From the NCBI GenBank assembly GCA_024231955.1, contig JAAEPZ010000253.1, positions 124,001-188,000 of the forward strand: a stretch of 64,000 nt of DNA, given 5' to 3'. The notes under the pieces were generated by a model, which was not told the origin of the DNA, ran no database searches, and saw only the letters and a list, made by a program, of their open reading frames with translations. A program made the translations under genes and the position numbers. Source of the stretch: a bacterium (GTDB lineage Bacteria; Krumholzibacteriota; Krumholzibacteriia; JACNKJ01). Of the stretch, positions 17,358 through 27,138 are shown in pieces (the stretch's first letter is position 1; every line of letters starts with the position of its first letter).

Positions 17358-17400
17358 AAAAAACAGCCGACCGAGTCCGTTTAAACGGATCCAGCCGGCT
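17358..17400 (-). terminator. Intrinsic terminator after the SUMF1/GH43-like gene
   Basis: A 16-position stem (17365-17380 with 17385-17400, one mismatch, several G-T pairs) with a TTAA loop is followed, on the minus strand, by one G and six T residues. It lies 33 bases downstream of the stop codon at 17433 and so ends the 23411-17433 secreted-protein run. The rest of the 280-base interval holds the chemotaxis promoter. Confidence 0.8.
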
Positions 17401-17432
17401 ATCCTGTCGTGCATAATGCGTCTCTGTAAACG

Positions 17433-20400
17433 CTACCGCTCAATAATTTGCCACAGCTCCAGGCCATTGAAATCGGGGGATGCGCCCTCGTCGCCATCCT
17501 CTTCCCAGGTTTCGATCTCATCGACGGCGATACACCCCCACTCTTCGTCAATTAAATCGGCTACGACAAAGTATACCCGTTCCCCCCTCAATGCGCTTGT
17601 GTTCCAGACCCGCTCAGTCAACGTATGAGAATCTGTTCCGGTCTCCGTGAACAGCACAAGATCATCGTTCTCACGCACCAGGGCCACGAATTCATGACCG
17701 GGATGGTTCCCGCCGCCGACGAGAACGCGGATCCGATTGCGCAGCAATTCGAAACTCGAACTCCTGATCCAACCCGTGCGCGAGAAGTCTGAGTAGTGCG
17801 CCCCCGGACCGAGAGCACTACCGGACAGATCGGGATGCCAGTGACGCTCCCAGGTGGCGAGGTAGGAATTGCCGCGCAAGCCGGAGGGCGCTTCGCCTCT
17901 TGCAGCCGGGTTGTCCCCCCAGGTCGGTTGCTGGTCGAACGCGTTGTCGATACCCGGCCCCATTATCTCCCACCTCAGTGAAGGGTCCGGTGCGCCCGCG
18001 GCATCGATCCCCCGGAGTTGTCCCAGACAAGCTCTGTCAATGACTCTGGGGTGCCCATCGTCCAGTGCATCAAAATCCAATTCGTTGAAGGTCAGGATGT
18101 AGGTGTTCTGATCATTATTGAAAGCGCCGTGCTGGCTCAATATCCACTCGTCGTTCAACCAGGTGCATTCCGCCGCGGTGTACGGGGGACTGCCCAGCGC
18201 GATGCCGGGATTCGGCAATGTGCTCCAGCCATCGTCTCCGCCGAACATCGTGGCGGCCGATTGGTGACGAGTGCCGGCGGCACCGGAGTAAATCAGATGC
18301 CAGAGCGTCTCACCTGACGGGTGTTCGATCTTGAGCAGTTGTGGAGATTCGGGCAACACCTCGGCGGCGATGGCCACCAGCGGTTCCGCACGGTCGTTGC
18401 CCAGGAAACGGAACAGACTGTCGGCAGGTGCGGTGGCGATACCCAACACACCCTGATCATCAATATTCTCACAGGTTGTAAGCAGGTGCCAGTTCCCCTC
18501 ATCCTGGAAGACGAATGGATCGCGGCAATGGGCCTGCCAGGATTGCTCCGAGTCCCACTCGGCCCAATCCGCCGTTGGATGGTAAAGGGGATTGATCCCC
18601 TCATGCGCGGCGTCCGCGCGCCACCACGCAAACAGATCCTCGCTATATGCCAACCCGATCTGTTGCGGTTTACCCGTCTCCCTGATTCCGGTATAGAACA
18701 TCACCCAGCGGGGACCGCCAGGGGCCGGATTCAACATCACCTGAGGTGCCCAGATCCCCCAGTTTTCCCAATCCTCCCCAGCGGATACAGGCAGCACATC
18801 CGGCTGCCGCGTCCAGTTGCACAGATCCGTACTGACGAGATGGCCCAGTTGCTCAGCCCCCCCCTCTACATGGTGATATATGTGGAAGCAGTGGTAAACT
18901 CCCTCTTCGCCAACCAGACAATGATCGGCCAGCATCTCACCCTCGGCGCCGACAAAAAACGGCTGATCAAAATTGAATGAGGGGCCGCGCCCTTCAGGCT
19001 GAACCCTTGGACGAAGCCTCTGGAGGGGACTCCACTGGGCATATCCCGCAGGATCATACGCCAGGATCCGCCAGGAGAAGTCATGATCGGGGCAGGTCAG
19101 CAGATGAAAGGTATCGGTCAGCCCCACGGCCTGCGGTACATCATCTATATACAGATCATAAAGCAGCGAATCACCGTCGGGATCAACCGCAGACCAGGTC
19201 AACATGACCTCCGCGTCAAAGACAACGAGATTGTCCGCGGGTTGCAGGTCAGCCAACGGTAGCGGAAAGGAGTTGGCGCAAGTACGGGCCATGCGCAGAC
19301 CGACAATGCCCATGGCGCTTGCAGGTGCGATCCCCTCCCTCGCCACGACCAGAATTTCCCCGGCATCCTCATTCCATGCCCCCCCCCTGAACAGACGTCG
19401 ATCTCCCGTTGGGGGGCCGGCAGGATCCGTAAGCGGGCCCGGGGGCAGTTCACTCAACCAGTCGTTGCACCACTCCGCGACGTTTCCCGCCAGATCCCGG
19501 GCGCCGCGATTACTCCCCCCAGCCTCCAGATCGCCAACGGGGGTGGACCAGCCGACACAGGGCACCTCATCCGGCGCAAAGTTGGCCAGGCTGCAATCCG
19601 GCGAATCCCACCCCCAGGGATATGGTCTCGCGTCGGGATAGCGGGCCGCATACTCCCACTCCGCCTCGGTCGGCAGGCGATAACCGACGTCACTCGCGGG
19701 CGCTCCGCCGTTGCACTGCCAGTCGGAAGTATCATAGGCCACAGGCAGTCCGGACCGGATACTGAGCCAGTTGCAGTAGATTGCCGCACCAAACCAGGTC
19801 AGGGCCTTGAGCGGATGATCCCCGGGCTTGTAGCTCTGCGGATAGGCCGCCGCCGCATCGAGGGAGCGTCGGACAACGAACCTGGATGTTGCCTGGTTGA
19901 AGTAGAGTTCGACGGCGGAGTGGCCGAGATTGAGAAGCACGTGTCGGCTTGCGGAATCATATATGATGTTGTTCTGGACAAATACCCTGCCGGAATCATA
20001 CGCCCATTGAACGCACTCCCTGAACTCATTGTTGGTGACTTCATGCCGATCAAGCATGAAATCATGTGAGATCTTCACGTCAGGACCGGATTCGATCCCC
20101 ATCGTAAACTCCCCTGCGGGAATTCGCGCCATCATCCGCGGCAACGCCTCATCCGAGGCCAATACGCGGAGTATGGCGTCGAGAGAACTGAAGCCGACGA
20201 TGTCGTCCTTGGCGCTCCAGACAATATGGCGCCCGGGTGTGGCTTCAACGCCGATGCCGACATCGCCGCTAACGGTCACACAGGGCAGATCCCAGGTCAA
20301 TCCACCATCGCCGCTGACCTCCAGCAGGATGAAGAGGGGATCGCCATCGGCATCGAACAGATCGAACGTGATATCGACGAAACCGCTGCCGTCGGGGCGC

Positions 20401-20501
20401 TGGCTGAACGCGAGGTTACTCACCTCGGGTTCCGTCGCCAGAACCGGATTGCCGAGAAACAGGGCGCAGCAACAGAGGAGAATGCCGAAGACCCTGCTCA
20501 T
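17433..20501 (-). CDS. Secreted SUMF1-like / five-bladed GH43-type fusion protein
   Basis: A 1022-residue exported protein with a signal peptide (about 1-22, ending VLA). After an N-terminal beta domain comes a SUMF1 (formylglycine-generating-enzyme-like) domain at about 120-410: IPAGEFTMG, DRHEVTN, YRLPTEAEWEYAAR, GNVAEWCNDW, LFRGGAW. The catalytic cysteine pair of true FGE is absent near its end. A fibronectin-like stretch (about 415-500) leads to a GH43/GH32-like propeller (about 505-860) with WAPQVML and AHCRDPFVFQDEGNWHLL. A final beta domain ends in LELWQIIER, with no FlgD-type tail. Carbohydrate binding or cleavage is plausible; substrate unknown. Its start overlaps the next upstream gene (ATGA). 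Confidence 0.8.
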   Translation of the reverse strand: MSRVFGILLCCCALFLGNPVLATEPEVSNLAFSQRPDGSGFVDITFDLFDADGDPLFILLEVSGDGGLTWDLPCVTVSGDVGIGVEATPGRHIVWSAKDDIVGFSSLDAILRVLASDEALPRMMARIPAGEFTMGIESGPDVKISHDFMLDRHEVTNNEFRECVQWAYDSGRVFVQNNIIYDSASRHVLLNLGHSAVELYFNQATSRFVVRRSLDAAAAYPQSYKPGDHPLKALTWFGAAIYCNWLSIRSGLPVAYDTSDWQCNGGAPASDVGYRLPTEAEWEYAARYPDARPYPWGWDSPDCSLANFAPDEVPCVGWSTPVGDLEAGGSNRGARDLAGNVAEWCNDWLSELPPGPLTDPAGPPTGDRRLFRGGAWNEDAGEILVVAREGIAPASAMGIVGLRMARTCANSFPLPLADLQPADNLVVFDAEVMLTWSAVDPDGDSLLYDLYIDDVPQAVGLTDTFHLLTCPDHDFSWRILAYDPAGYAQWSPLQRLRPRVQPEGRGPSFNFDQPFFVGAEGEMLADHCLVGEEGVYHCFHIYHHVEGGAEQLGHLVSTDLCNWTRQPDVLPVSAGEDWENWGIWAPQVMLNPAPGGPRWVMFYTGIRETGKPQQIGLAYSEDLFAWWRADAAHEGINPLYHPTADWAEWDSEQSWQAHCRDPFVFQDEGNWHLLTTCENIDDQGVLGIATAPADSLFRFLGNDRAEPLVAIAAEVLPESPQLLKIEHPSGETLWHLIYSGAAGTRHQSAATMFGGDDGWSTLPNPGIALGSPPYTAAECTWLNDEWILSQHGAFNNDQNTYILTFNELDFDALDDGHPRVIDRACLGQLRGIDAAGAPDPSLRWEIMGPGIDNAFDQQPTWGDNPAARGEAPSGLRGNSYLATWERHWHPDLSGSALGPGAHYSDFSRTGWIRSSSFELLRNRIRVLVGGGNHPGHEFVALVRENDDLVLFTETGTDSHTLTERVWNTSALRGERVYFVVADLIDEEWGCIAVDEIETWEEDGDEGASPDFNGLELWQIIER

Positions 20502-21220
20502 TTCAGCAACAACAATTTACGTGAGAGGGTAACGGTGTCCGTTTCAAGGAGACTGAAATAGACGCCGCTGGCACACCCGGCGGCAGCCCACTCGCAGCTG
20601 TGATGCCCGGCGGGGAGAAACTCGTCGATCAACAACTCCACCATGCGTCCCTGAATATCATAGACGGTCAAACGGGCGCGTTGGCCGGCCGGAAGAGCGA
20701 AACCAAGTCGTGTGGTCGGGTTGAAGGGGTTGGGATAATTGGGTGCGAGGCTGACGACCTCGGGAATTCGGGATTCAACTCCCGTTCCGCTGGTGGCAAT
20801 CCGAAAGGGGCCGATCAGTTTGGATGAGGTGTTGCGCATGGAGTCGATCGCGGTGATGCGCCAGTGACAATTCTCCGATTCCAGATCCGGGGCCACCCAC
20901 TCGAACTGATAGTTCCCGGCGAGAGCAGGTTCAATTTCGATGCTGAAACTGATGGCGTCGTCGATGATGATCTCACAGGCAATGGGTACCTCGACCGCGC
21001 CGAAATGACATTCGGCAATCGACCAGGAAAAAGTATAGGTGTTCTCCGGGTACAGCGCCGCACCCTCAAGGGGGAATACCGGAGAGATCTCCGGCAACTG
21101 GAGGTCCAGCAATGTCGGCTCACTCTGACAGACGACAACCCCCCGGGCAGGAGCAGCCAGCCCGCCAGCCAGGACGACGCAGCAACTGAAGAGCATCATC
21201 ACATGTCTAATAGACAACAT
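20498..21220 (-). CDS. Secreted protein with FlgD-like C-terminal sorting domain
   Basis: About 240 residues: a hydrophobic N-terminus (VMMLFSCCVVLAGGLAAPARG), a cysteine-containing beta domain of unknown function (about 30-155) and a C-terminal FlgD-like Ig domain with NYPNPFNPTTRLGF, YDIQGRMV and SGVYFSLL. Such tails are typical of FCB-group secreted proteins and are often outer-membrane secretion signals. The start is uncertain: ATG at 21220 gives a sensible signal peptide but has a weak ribosome site, and the frame continues to 21262. It overlaps the downstream SUMF1/GH43-like gene by four bases, which suggests co-secretion and joint function; the latter is inference. Confidence 0.72.
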   Translation of the reverse strand: MLSIRHVMMLFSCCVVLAGGLAAPARGVVVCQSEPTLLDLQLPEISPVFPLEGAALYPENTYTFSWSIAECHFGAVEVPIACEIIIDDAISFSIEIEPALAGNYQFEWVAPDLESENCHWRITAIDSMRNTSSKLIGPFRIATSGTGVESRIPEVVSLAPNYPNPFNPTTRLGFALPAGQRARLTVYDIQGRMVELLIDEFLPAGHHSCEWAAAGCASGVYFSLLETDTVTLSRKLLLLK

Positions 21221-21338
21221 GGTGATACGATCATCCGGATCGCAACGGATAAAGTTGATCAACGGACCGGACCCGCAGCTCCGGTTCGTCGGACAGGTTC
21301 AGACCGAACTGATAACCAATTCCGGTCATGGCTGGAGA

Positions 21339-23411
21339 TCACTTCAACATCATGAGCTTGACGGAGTCGACAGCTCTCACCGTTTCTACCCGGGCCAGAT
21401 AGATGCCCGAGGGGAGCGAGTCCCCGTTGTCGTTGCGGCCATCCCAGGCCTGCGCATGATTCCCGGCCGGCAGGCGTTCACGCAGGAGGGTTCTCACCAG
21501 CCTGCCATCCACCGCGAAGATCCTCAACTCCACTATCCCCGCATCGCCGAGTTCGAAGAGAATCTCGGTGCTGGGATTGAAGGGGTTGGGGTAGCTGCCG
21601 TGCAATTTCACATATGCACCGGCGACTATCTCCGGATCGTCGATGCCGACCGGATTGGCATTGGCGATGTTCGGCGTGGGCTCCGCACAGAAGAGCCAGT
21701 CACTGCCGCCGTCGGGGAAGCGACCGTAACTGTAATCCGGGATTTGCTGCTCGAAGTCCATATAGCCCTTACCCGTTGTTGAATCGGCTGCTGTGAGCAT
21801 GATGATATCGAGAAGCCCCTCGGAGGAGAAGCCGAAACCCAGAGCATCTTCATAGACGGTCACGCGCTCTCCGGGCTCGAGGACCGTGCCGGCGGGGAAC
21901 GCCCATTTCGCCACATCCTCGAGAGTGTCCGACAGCAACCAGCCGCTGATATCCACAGTGATATCGCCGCGGTTGAATATCTCCACCCAGTCATCGATAC
22001 CACCGAACTGACTGGTGGTCTGGAATTCATTGATGCAGATCGGCGAGTATAAGGCGGACAGGTTATTGGGACTCGCGGGAGTCGGCGTGGCCAGATATTC
22101 CGGATGATCATCACCAGGTTCCAGGTAGCCGACAGACACATCCTCGGTCATCAGACCGAATGTGAAACCATGCACCGGCACGTTGCCGTGAAGTTCGGTG
22201 TCGAAAAGGGCTGCGGTCTCGCCGTTCGCGGAGAATTTCATGTCGGCGTGGAATATCCCCTGACCCGTATCCTTGTCGGCCCAGACCAGCAGATACTCTC
22301 CAGGTGCGAGTTCGTACTCGGGCAGAGCCCAGAGCCTGCTCGAGTTCATACTGTCGGAGAGGTACATGCCGCCGAGATTGACGACGATATTGTCGGCGTT
22401 GTAGAGCTCGAGCCAATCCTCATGTTCGCCCGCTTCATCGACAATACCAGCGACGTTGTCGGCCATCACCTCGTTGATCCTGATCGCCGGCGGTTCGTAG
22501 CCGACCGTATAGGCGCGATAGTTGGCGGGTGCATCGTTCGGCCAGGTGTCGCCCTGCCCGATGCCATCGACGGCCAACGAGTAATACCGCACTACCGTGC
22601 CGTGCGCCTGGGCGGGGATCGTCGCGCCGAATATGGAGTCGCCCGCAGCGCCGTCACCATGCTGACCGTCATCGAACATGGGCTGATCGAGATAGTAGCC
22701 CAAGCCGGGATCGTAATGCATCGTCACGGTCACGCCGGTTTCAGCGTCATATGCCTCGGCGGTTACGGTAACAGGCACGCCGTCCGTCGGCATCATGACA
22801 TCACGCTCGCCGCCGCGGCAGGTGGGTTCGGTATCGATCTGATGGGCGCTGTTCAATTCTCCCGGGGTGCCCCAGGCCAGATCGCTGGCATCCCAGCTGG
22901 CGGCAAGGTTGTTGTCCAGTCCGGCGTGGATCAATTCGAGGGAGGGACCGTCTCCGTCCGCCGAATTGGGCCAAGCGCCGCCGTCATCGTATTCGACGAA
23001 GTCGACACGCAACCCTGCGGGATTGTGCAGGTTCACCGTATCGCCATTGTTGCCCAGGCTGAATCCCTGCCCCGACGGATCATAGTCAAGATTGTTGTAG
23101 TTCTGCACATCGGGATACTGAAGATTGAACAGAGTCAAATCCGCAGCGATTACGAGATAGCTCCCCGGTTCGATGGAACCGCTCAGATAGCACCGGGGAT
23201 GTCCGGGGTTATCATCCAGAACAAACCAGCCGTTAACCGAGACGGAGGATGAGCCGGCGTTGTAGAGTTCAATATACTCCACATCCGCCCCTCCGGGACC
23301 GGGTGCGCTGTTGTACATGATCTCATTGATAATCACCTGAGACATGGCCGGAGATCCGGCGCATACGATAATGCCGATGACAATGAAAGCTAAGCGATAG
23401 TTGAACCGCAT
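21339..23411 (-). CDS. Secreted lamin-tail-domain protein with FlgD-like C-terminal sorting domain
   Basis: A 690-residue exported protein. The signal peptide ends near AMSQ. Three lamin-tail (LTD) domains are visible, each beginning with an INE motif: VIINEIMYN (about 25-185), IRINEVMADN (about 310-455) and ICINEFQTT (about 460-600). A beta domain lies between the first and second. The C-terminus is a FlgD-like domain with SYPNPFNPSTEILFEL and GIYLARVE. LTD domains in bacteria accompany CotH kinases and secreted hydrolases; no enzyme domain was seen here. The ATG at 23411 has AGGAG eight bases upstream; an earlier ATG adds 16 unlikely residues. Confidence 0.82.
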   Translation of the reverse strand: MRFNYRLAFIVIGIIVCAGSPAMSQVIINEIMYNSAPGPGGADVEYIELYNAGSSSVSVNGWFVLDDNPGHPRCYLSGSIEPGSYLVIAADLTLFNLQYPDVQNYNNLDYDPSGQGFSLGNNGDTVNLHNPAGLRVDFVEYDDGGAWPNSADGDGPSLELIHAGLDNNLAASWDASDLAWGTPGELNSAHQIDTEPTCRGGERDVMMPTDGVPVTVTAEAYDAETGVTVTMHYDPGLGYYLDQPMFDDGQHGDGAAGDSIFGATIPAQAHGTVVRYYSLAVDGIGQGDTWPNDAPANYRAYTVGYEPPAIRINEVMADNVAGIVDEAGEHEDWLELYNADNIVVNLGGMYLSDSMNSSRLWALPEYELAPGEYLLVWADKDTGQGIFHADMKFSANGETAALFDTELHGNVPVHGFTFGLMTEDVSVGYLEPGDDHPEYLATPTPASPNNLSALYSPICINEFQTTSQFGGIDDWVEIFNRGDITVDISGWLLSDTLEDVAKWAFPAGTVLEPGERVTVYEDALGFGFSSEGLLDIIMLTAADSTTGKGYMDFEQQIPDYSYGRFPDGGSDWLFCAEPTPNIANANPVGIDDPEIVAGAYVKLHGSYPNPFNPSTEILFELGDAGIVELRIFAVDGRLVRTLLRERLPAGNHAQAWDGRNDNGDSLPSGIYLARVETVRAVDSVKLMMLK

Positions 23412-23525
23412 CGGGAGACTCCTGTAATTGTACCCTGAGTAATTGCTGATGTCCGTCAATTATAACACAGACCAATACCGGAGCGGCCAGAAAAGGGGCC
23501 GGGAGGTGAATTCAAATATTCCGGA

Positions 23526-24443
23526 TCAGCCGGGAAGGAAGCGATCGTACATCACCGCGTGCCGCAGACCGCGATCACTGACGATGAGATGAGGCAGGTC
23601 CAGATGAGAGACAACGGTCAACACCAAAGCCGCACCGGCCAGGATGACATCCGCTCTCTGGGGAATCAGACCGACTATGGTTTTCCGTTCCGCGACCGTA
23701 TGGGCATGGAAAAGGGCCAGTTGCCGCTCGATCTCGCTCCGGGCCAGCGTCAGGCCCTGAACCCGCCGAGGGTCGTAACTGGCAAGTTCCAGGCTGATGG
23801 CCGCCAGGGTCGTTACCGTCCCTCCGACCCCCACCAGTATTTCGACATCCGCCGAGCGCTCACGCAACACTCCAAAATCCTCCGCCAGCGAACTGAGTAG
23901 GGCTGCGAGCTCCCCGTCAGTGACCGGATCCGTCAGGCAGAACTCCTCTGTCGGGCGACGGGATCCGGTGTTGAGGCTGAAGCGGTCGCAGATGCGACCC
24001 CGCTCACTGAATACGAACTCCGTGCTGCCGCCGCCGCTGTCGAAGATGCAGGTTACCCCCTCCTGCCGACCGAGACTTGATATCGCCGCCAGGTTGGCCA
24101 GTCGCGCCTCCTCCTCACCGGAGATAACCTCGATCTGCAATCCCGTTGCGGCTGCCACACGGGCAATAAAGTCCTCGGCATTGGTCGCGTTGCGCAGCGC
24201 CATCGTCCCTATGCCGACCCATCCGGTTACACCGAGCTCCCTGCCTATCGCCATAAACTCCCGGATGACCTCGACACTGCGCTCCTGCGGCTCCTCGGCC
24301 AGGAGACCGGTTTCGTGCAGCCCCTGTCCCAGGCGGGTTATCGCCGTGCGGTCATCCAGAACCCGCAGGGAATCCCTCTCCGCCACCGCCAGATGAACCT
24401 TGATGGAATTCGTACCGATATCAATGACACCGAATCCGGCCAT
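23526..24443 (-). CDS. ppx: Ppx/GppA-family exopolyphosphatase / pppGpp phosphohydrolase
   Basis: A 305-residue ASKHA-fold phosphatase of the short Ppx/GppA type, acting on polyphosphate or (p)ppGpp. Visible are VIDIGTNSIKVHLAV, the central catalytic region EVISGEEEARLAN, the phosphate-binding DSGGGSTEFVF and VGVGGTVTTLAA. The C-terminal HD-like domain of E. coli Ppx/GppA is missing, as in many bacterial short forms. It is the third gene of an operon after a Na/Pi cotransporter and a CYTH-like protein, one base after the latter, which favours a phosphate/polyphosphate role over alarmone turnover. Confidence 0.9.
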   Translation of the reverse strand: MAGFGVIDIGTNSIKVHLAVAERDSLRVLDDRTAITRLGQGLHETGLLAEEPQERSVEVIREFMAIGRELGVTGWVGIGTMALRNATNAEDFIARVAAATGLQIEVISGEEEARLANLAAISSLGRQEGVTCIFDSGGGSTEFVFSERGRICDRFSLNTGSRRPTEEFCLTDPVTDGELAALLSSLAEDFGVLRERSADVEILVGVGGTVTTLAAISLELASYDPRRVQGLTLARSEIERQLALFHAHTVAERKTIVGLIPQRADVILAGAALVLTVVSHLDLPHLIVSDRGLRHAVMYDRFLPG

Positions 24444-24444
24444 G

Positions 24445-25041
24445 TCATGCTCTCTTTGCCAGCAGACCCTTCAGAGCCTGGATGTAGTTCAGGTTTGGCT
24501 GCCCGGCGATACCCAATGTTCGAGCCGTCGCCATCACCAGAGCAGGATCCTCCTGCTCCACCGCCGCAGTCTCCAGTAATGCGTCGCTCACGGTCAATTC
24601 GGCTCTCTCGACGATGCAGCCGTTGATGAGATATCCGAATCGGCGTTTCGACACCTCAACCGCCTGCAGCCCCTCATGGGGCTCCACATACCGGGACAGG
24701 AAGCTAGAGAGTTCACAATTACACTCGGGTTTGTCAAACACTTCAACACCGAGGGTTGTGAGAATCACACCCACCTCCTCCGGCGAGACGGGGAATTCGG
24801 CCTTGAGCTCAGGCAACCAGAGTTCGAGGCCGGCAGTGTCGGTTTCGTGAAGGACCTTGAGATCCAACCGTCCCTCGCGGATCTTGACGTTCTGCTCACT
24901 GTAGCGCGAAACGATATAGATCTCCCGACTGTCGATCAGACGGGTTACCCTTTGGCCCCGCAGCATCTCGGCAACCCGCGGCAGAATCCGTCCGAACACT
25001 CGGTACTCCCAGCGTGGATTTCTGCGCCACTCCTCAATCAT
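24445..25041 (-). CDS. CYTH-like (triphosphate tunnel) protein
   Basis: A 198-residue protein I assign to the CYTH superfamily from layout rather than a single motif. It starts with EYRVFG, has NVKIREGRLDLKVL (the conserved basic tunnel strand), VEVSKRRFGYLINGCIVERAELT, and a C-terminal AVEQEDPALV...LNYIQALKGLL, matching the family's late acidic strand and SYxxxL-type helix. CYTH enzymes hydrolyse or bind triphosphate, polyphosphate or thiamine triphosphate. The N-terminal ExExK signature is degenerate, so activity is uncertain. It sits between the phosphate transporter and Ppx, six bases after the first and one before the second. Confidence 0.62.
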   Translation of the reverse strand: MIEEWRRNPRWEYRVFGRILPRVAEMLRGQRVTRLIDSREIYIVSRYSEQNVKIREGRLDLKVLHETDTAGLELWLPELKAEFPVSPEEVGVILTTLGVEVFDKPECNCELSSFLSRYVEPHEGLQAVEVSKRRFGYLINGCIVERAELTVSDALLETAAVEQEDPALVMATARTLGIAGQPNLNYIQALKGLLAKRA

Positions 25042-25047
25042 GATGCA

Positions 25048-27138
25048 TCACCCCCTGTCGGCAGGTTCGGTGTTGTTCAGGTTGTCCTGCGCCAGCAACG
25101 CCCTGGCGATATTGACCGAGTAGTTGTTGATCTTCCGCAGGCCATCCATCAGATCGAGATGGATCTCGCTACTGGTCAATGACTCGGTGATCGTGTTATG
25201 AATCCTCTCAAAATGACTTTTCCGGTAGACCTCCTCCAGCGCCCGGTACTTCTCCTGCTTCCTCGTCATCCGCTTCGCTTTGCTCAAGCTGCCGTCCCGA
25301 AAGGCGTTCAACGCGCGACTGATCTGTTTGCAGGCCTTGATCTGATAGGCTCGCACCTCCTCCTGTCCCGTTTTCGAGAAGACAATCCGCTCGGCGATCA
25401 TCTTGCGCCCCAAGGGCCGCATCTCCTTGTCGATGATATCGGCGATATGCTCGAACTGTTTGGTGACGTGCATCATCAGATAGACCTCTTCGATCTGCTC
25501 GTCGCTGATATCCTGCTTACCGATCTTGATCAGGTAGCTGACGATCTGCTCATCGAGATCGTCCACCTTGTCCTCGATCACGTGCATCGTGTCCAATGTA
25601 TCCAGTTTGCGTTCGATAAACAGCTCCGGCAGCAGATCGGCCATAATCTTGACCTTCTGCCCCATCCGGAGAATCTCCACCCGGGCGAGGTTGAGCGCCA
25701 GCGTCGGCGTGGCCAGCATACCCTTGTCGAGAAAGCGTGATTTGTACCGCGGGTCCAGTTCCGGTTCATCCTTGTCCGGCAGCAGTCTCACGATGGCGCG
25801 AGCCGCGATGCCCGTAAACGGCAGGAAGATCAGAGCCAGGCCGACATTGAAAACCGTATGGGCATTGGCGATCTGCCGGGGGATTATCTGCGCCATTACG
25901 GCCTGGCTGTCCGGAGTCGCAACCCCTCCGGGCGAGATGCTTCTGACCAGGTGCGCAAATGTGGGTATCCACCAGATCATCACCAGTACGCCGAGGACCT
26001 TGAAGGCGGTATGGGCGATCGCGACGCGACGAGCCTCGCGTCCGGCGCCGATACTCGCCAGCATCGCGGTAACCGAGGTGCCGATATTCGCGCCGAATAT
26101 CAACGGGATCCCTGCATCCAAAGTGAGCAACCCCTGCTGTGCGAGGACAATAATGATCCCCGTGAATGCGCTGCTGCTCTGAATGAGGGCCGTGAAAATC
26201 GCACCGACCAGGATGCCCAGGAATGGATTCTCCAGGTTATGCAGCAGGTCCAGAAAGGGCTGGAAGCTGCGCAGGGGGTACATGGCGCTGGACATGACGT
26301 ACATGCCGAAGAAGAGCAGACCGAAGCCCAGGACCACGTCGCCAATGTTGCGGATGGCGTTCCTCTTGACCAGCACCTTCATGCCAAAACCGAGGGCGAT
26401 CATCAGCAGGGCGTAATCCGTGAGTTTGAACGCAATCAGCTGCGCAGTGATCGTGGTGCCGATATCCGCGCCCAGAATCACGCCTATCGTCTGCGCGAAA
26501 GTCATCAGACCGGCCTGCACGAAACTGACCAGCATCACGGTCGTTGCGCTGGAGCTCTGGATCACCATGGTCACGAAAGCCCCCACAACGACCCCAATGA
26601 AGCGATTGCGGGTCAATGCACCCAGTACGGCTCGCATACGGCCGCCTGCCGAACGCTGCATGGCGGAGCTCATCATGTTCATGCCGAATAGGAACAGCCC
26701 CAGCCCGCCGGCCAGATTGAACAGCATGAGGAGCACCCAGTTAGGCTTTCGAACCGGCAGATTGTAGACGATCTGCTCAACGCGTCCCACGTCATCGATC
26801 AGGTGGGCCGTGATGGAGTAGCGCCCCGGTTTCCCGCCCCCCTTGAAAATTATCGAGGCGATCCCACCCTCGTCACTCCTCACGCACCCCAGGGGATGCT
26901 CCCTGGGGGAGATCAGATTGAAAGCGACCTCCACACCTGCCTGGGGTTGCCCCTTCTCATCAAGCACCTGAGCTTTGAGTTGCAGCTCCTGCTCCGTCAT
27001 CAGAGGGTGATTGTCACCCGAGATTCTCCTGAGATTTTCATCCACCGGGTGGATCAGCTGCAACTCCGCCAGGACATTGCCCGGCGCATTCAGCAGAGCC
27101 CACAATCCAAGGCAGGCCAGAATTACTTTGAATCGCAT
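25048..27138 (-). CDS. Na/Pi cotransporter (NptA type) with periplasmic Ig-like and PhoU domains
   Basis: A 696-residue membrane protein. An N-terminal signal is followed by an Ig-like extracytoplasmic domain (about 25-125), then about eight transmembrane helices with duplicated Na/Pi cotransporter repeats: MQRSAGGRMRAVLGAL with IQSSSATTVMLV and its counterpart ALIQSSSAFTGIIIV with GANIGTSVTA. The C-terminal 200 residues are a helical PhoU-like domain (HVTKQFEHIADIIDKE). It is predicted to import phosphate with sodium. The N-terminal Ig-like domain is not part of standard NptA. The ATG at 27138 has GGGAG seven bases upstream. First gene of the operon with CYTH and Ppx. Confidence 0.9.
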   Translation of the reverse strand: MRFKVILACLGLWALLNAPGNVLAELQLIHPVDENLRRISGDNHPLMTEQELQLKAQVLDEKGQPQAGVEVAFNLISPREHPLGCVRSDEGGIASIIFKGGGKPGRYSITAHLIDDVGRVEQIVYNLPVRKPNWVLLMLFNLAGGLGLFLFGMNMMSSAMQRSAGGRMRAVLGALTRNRFIGVVVGAFVTMVIQSSSATTVMLVSFVQAGLMTFAQTIGVILGADIGTTITAQLIAFKLTDYALLMIALGFGMKVLVKRNAIRNIGDVVLGFGLLFFGMYVMSSAMYPLRSFQPFLDLLHNLENPFLGILVGAIFTALIQSSSAFTGIIIVLAQQGLLTLDAGIPLIFGANIGTSVTAMLASIGAGREARRVAIAHTAFKVLGVLVMIWWIPTFAHLVRSISPGGVATPDSQAVMAQIIPRQIANAHTVFNVGLALIFLPFTGIAARAIVRLLPDKDEPELDPRYKSRFLDKGMLATPTLALNLARVEILRMGQKVKIMADLLPELFIERKLDTLDTMHVIEDKVDDLDEQIVSYLIKIGKQDISDEQIEEVYLMMHVTKQFEHIADIIDKEMRPLGRKMIAERIVFSKTGQEEVRAYQIKACKQISRALNAFRDGSLSKAKRMTRKQEKYRALEEVYRKSHFERIHNTITESLTSSEIHLDLMDGLRKINNYSVNIARALLAQDNLNNTEPADRG

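Noticed and set aside
17433..20501. Active formylglycine-generating enzyme
   Set aside because: The SUMF1 motifs are there but the catalytic cysteine pair is missing and no sulfatase gene is nearby.
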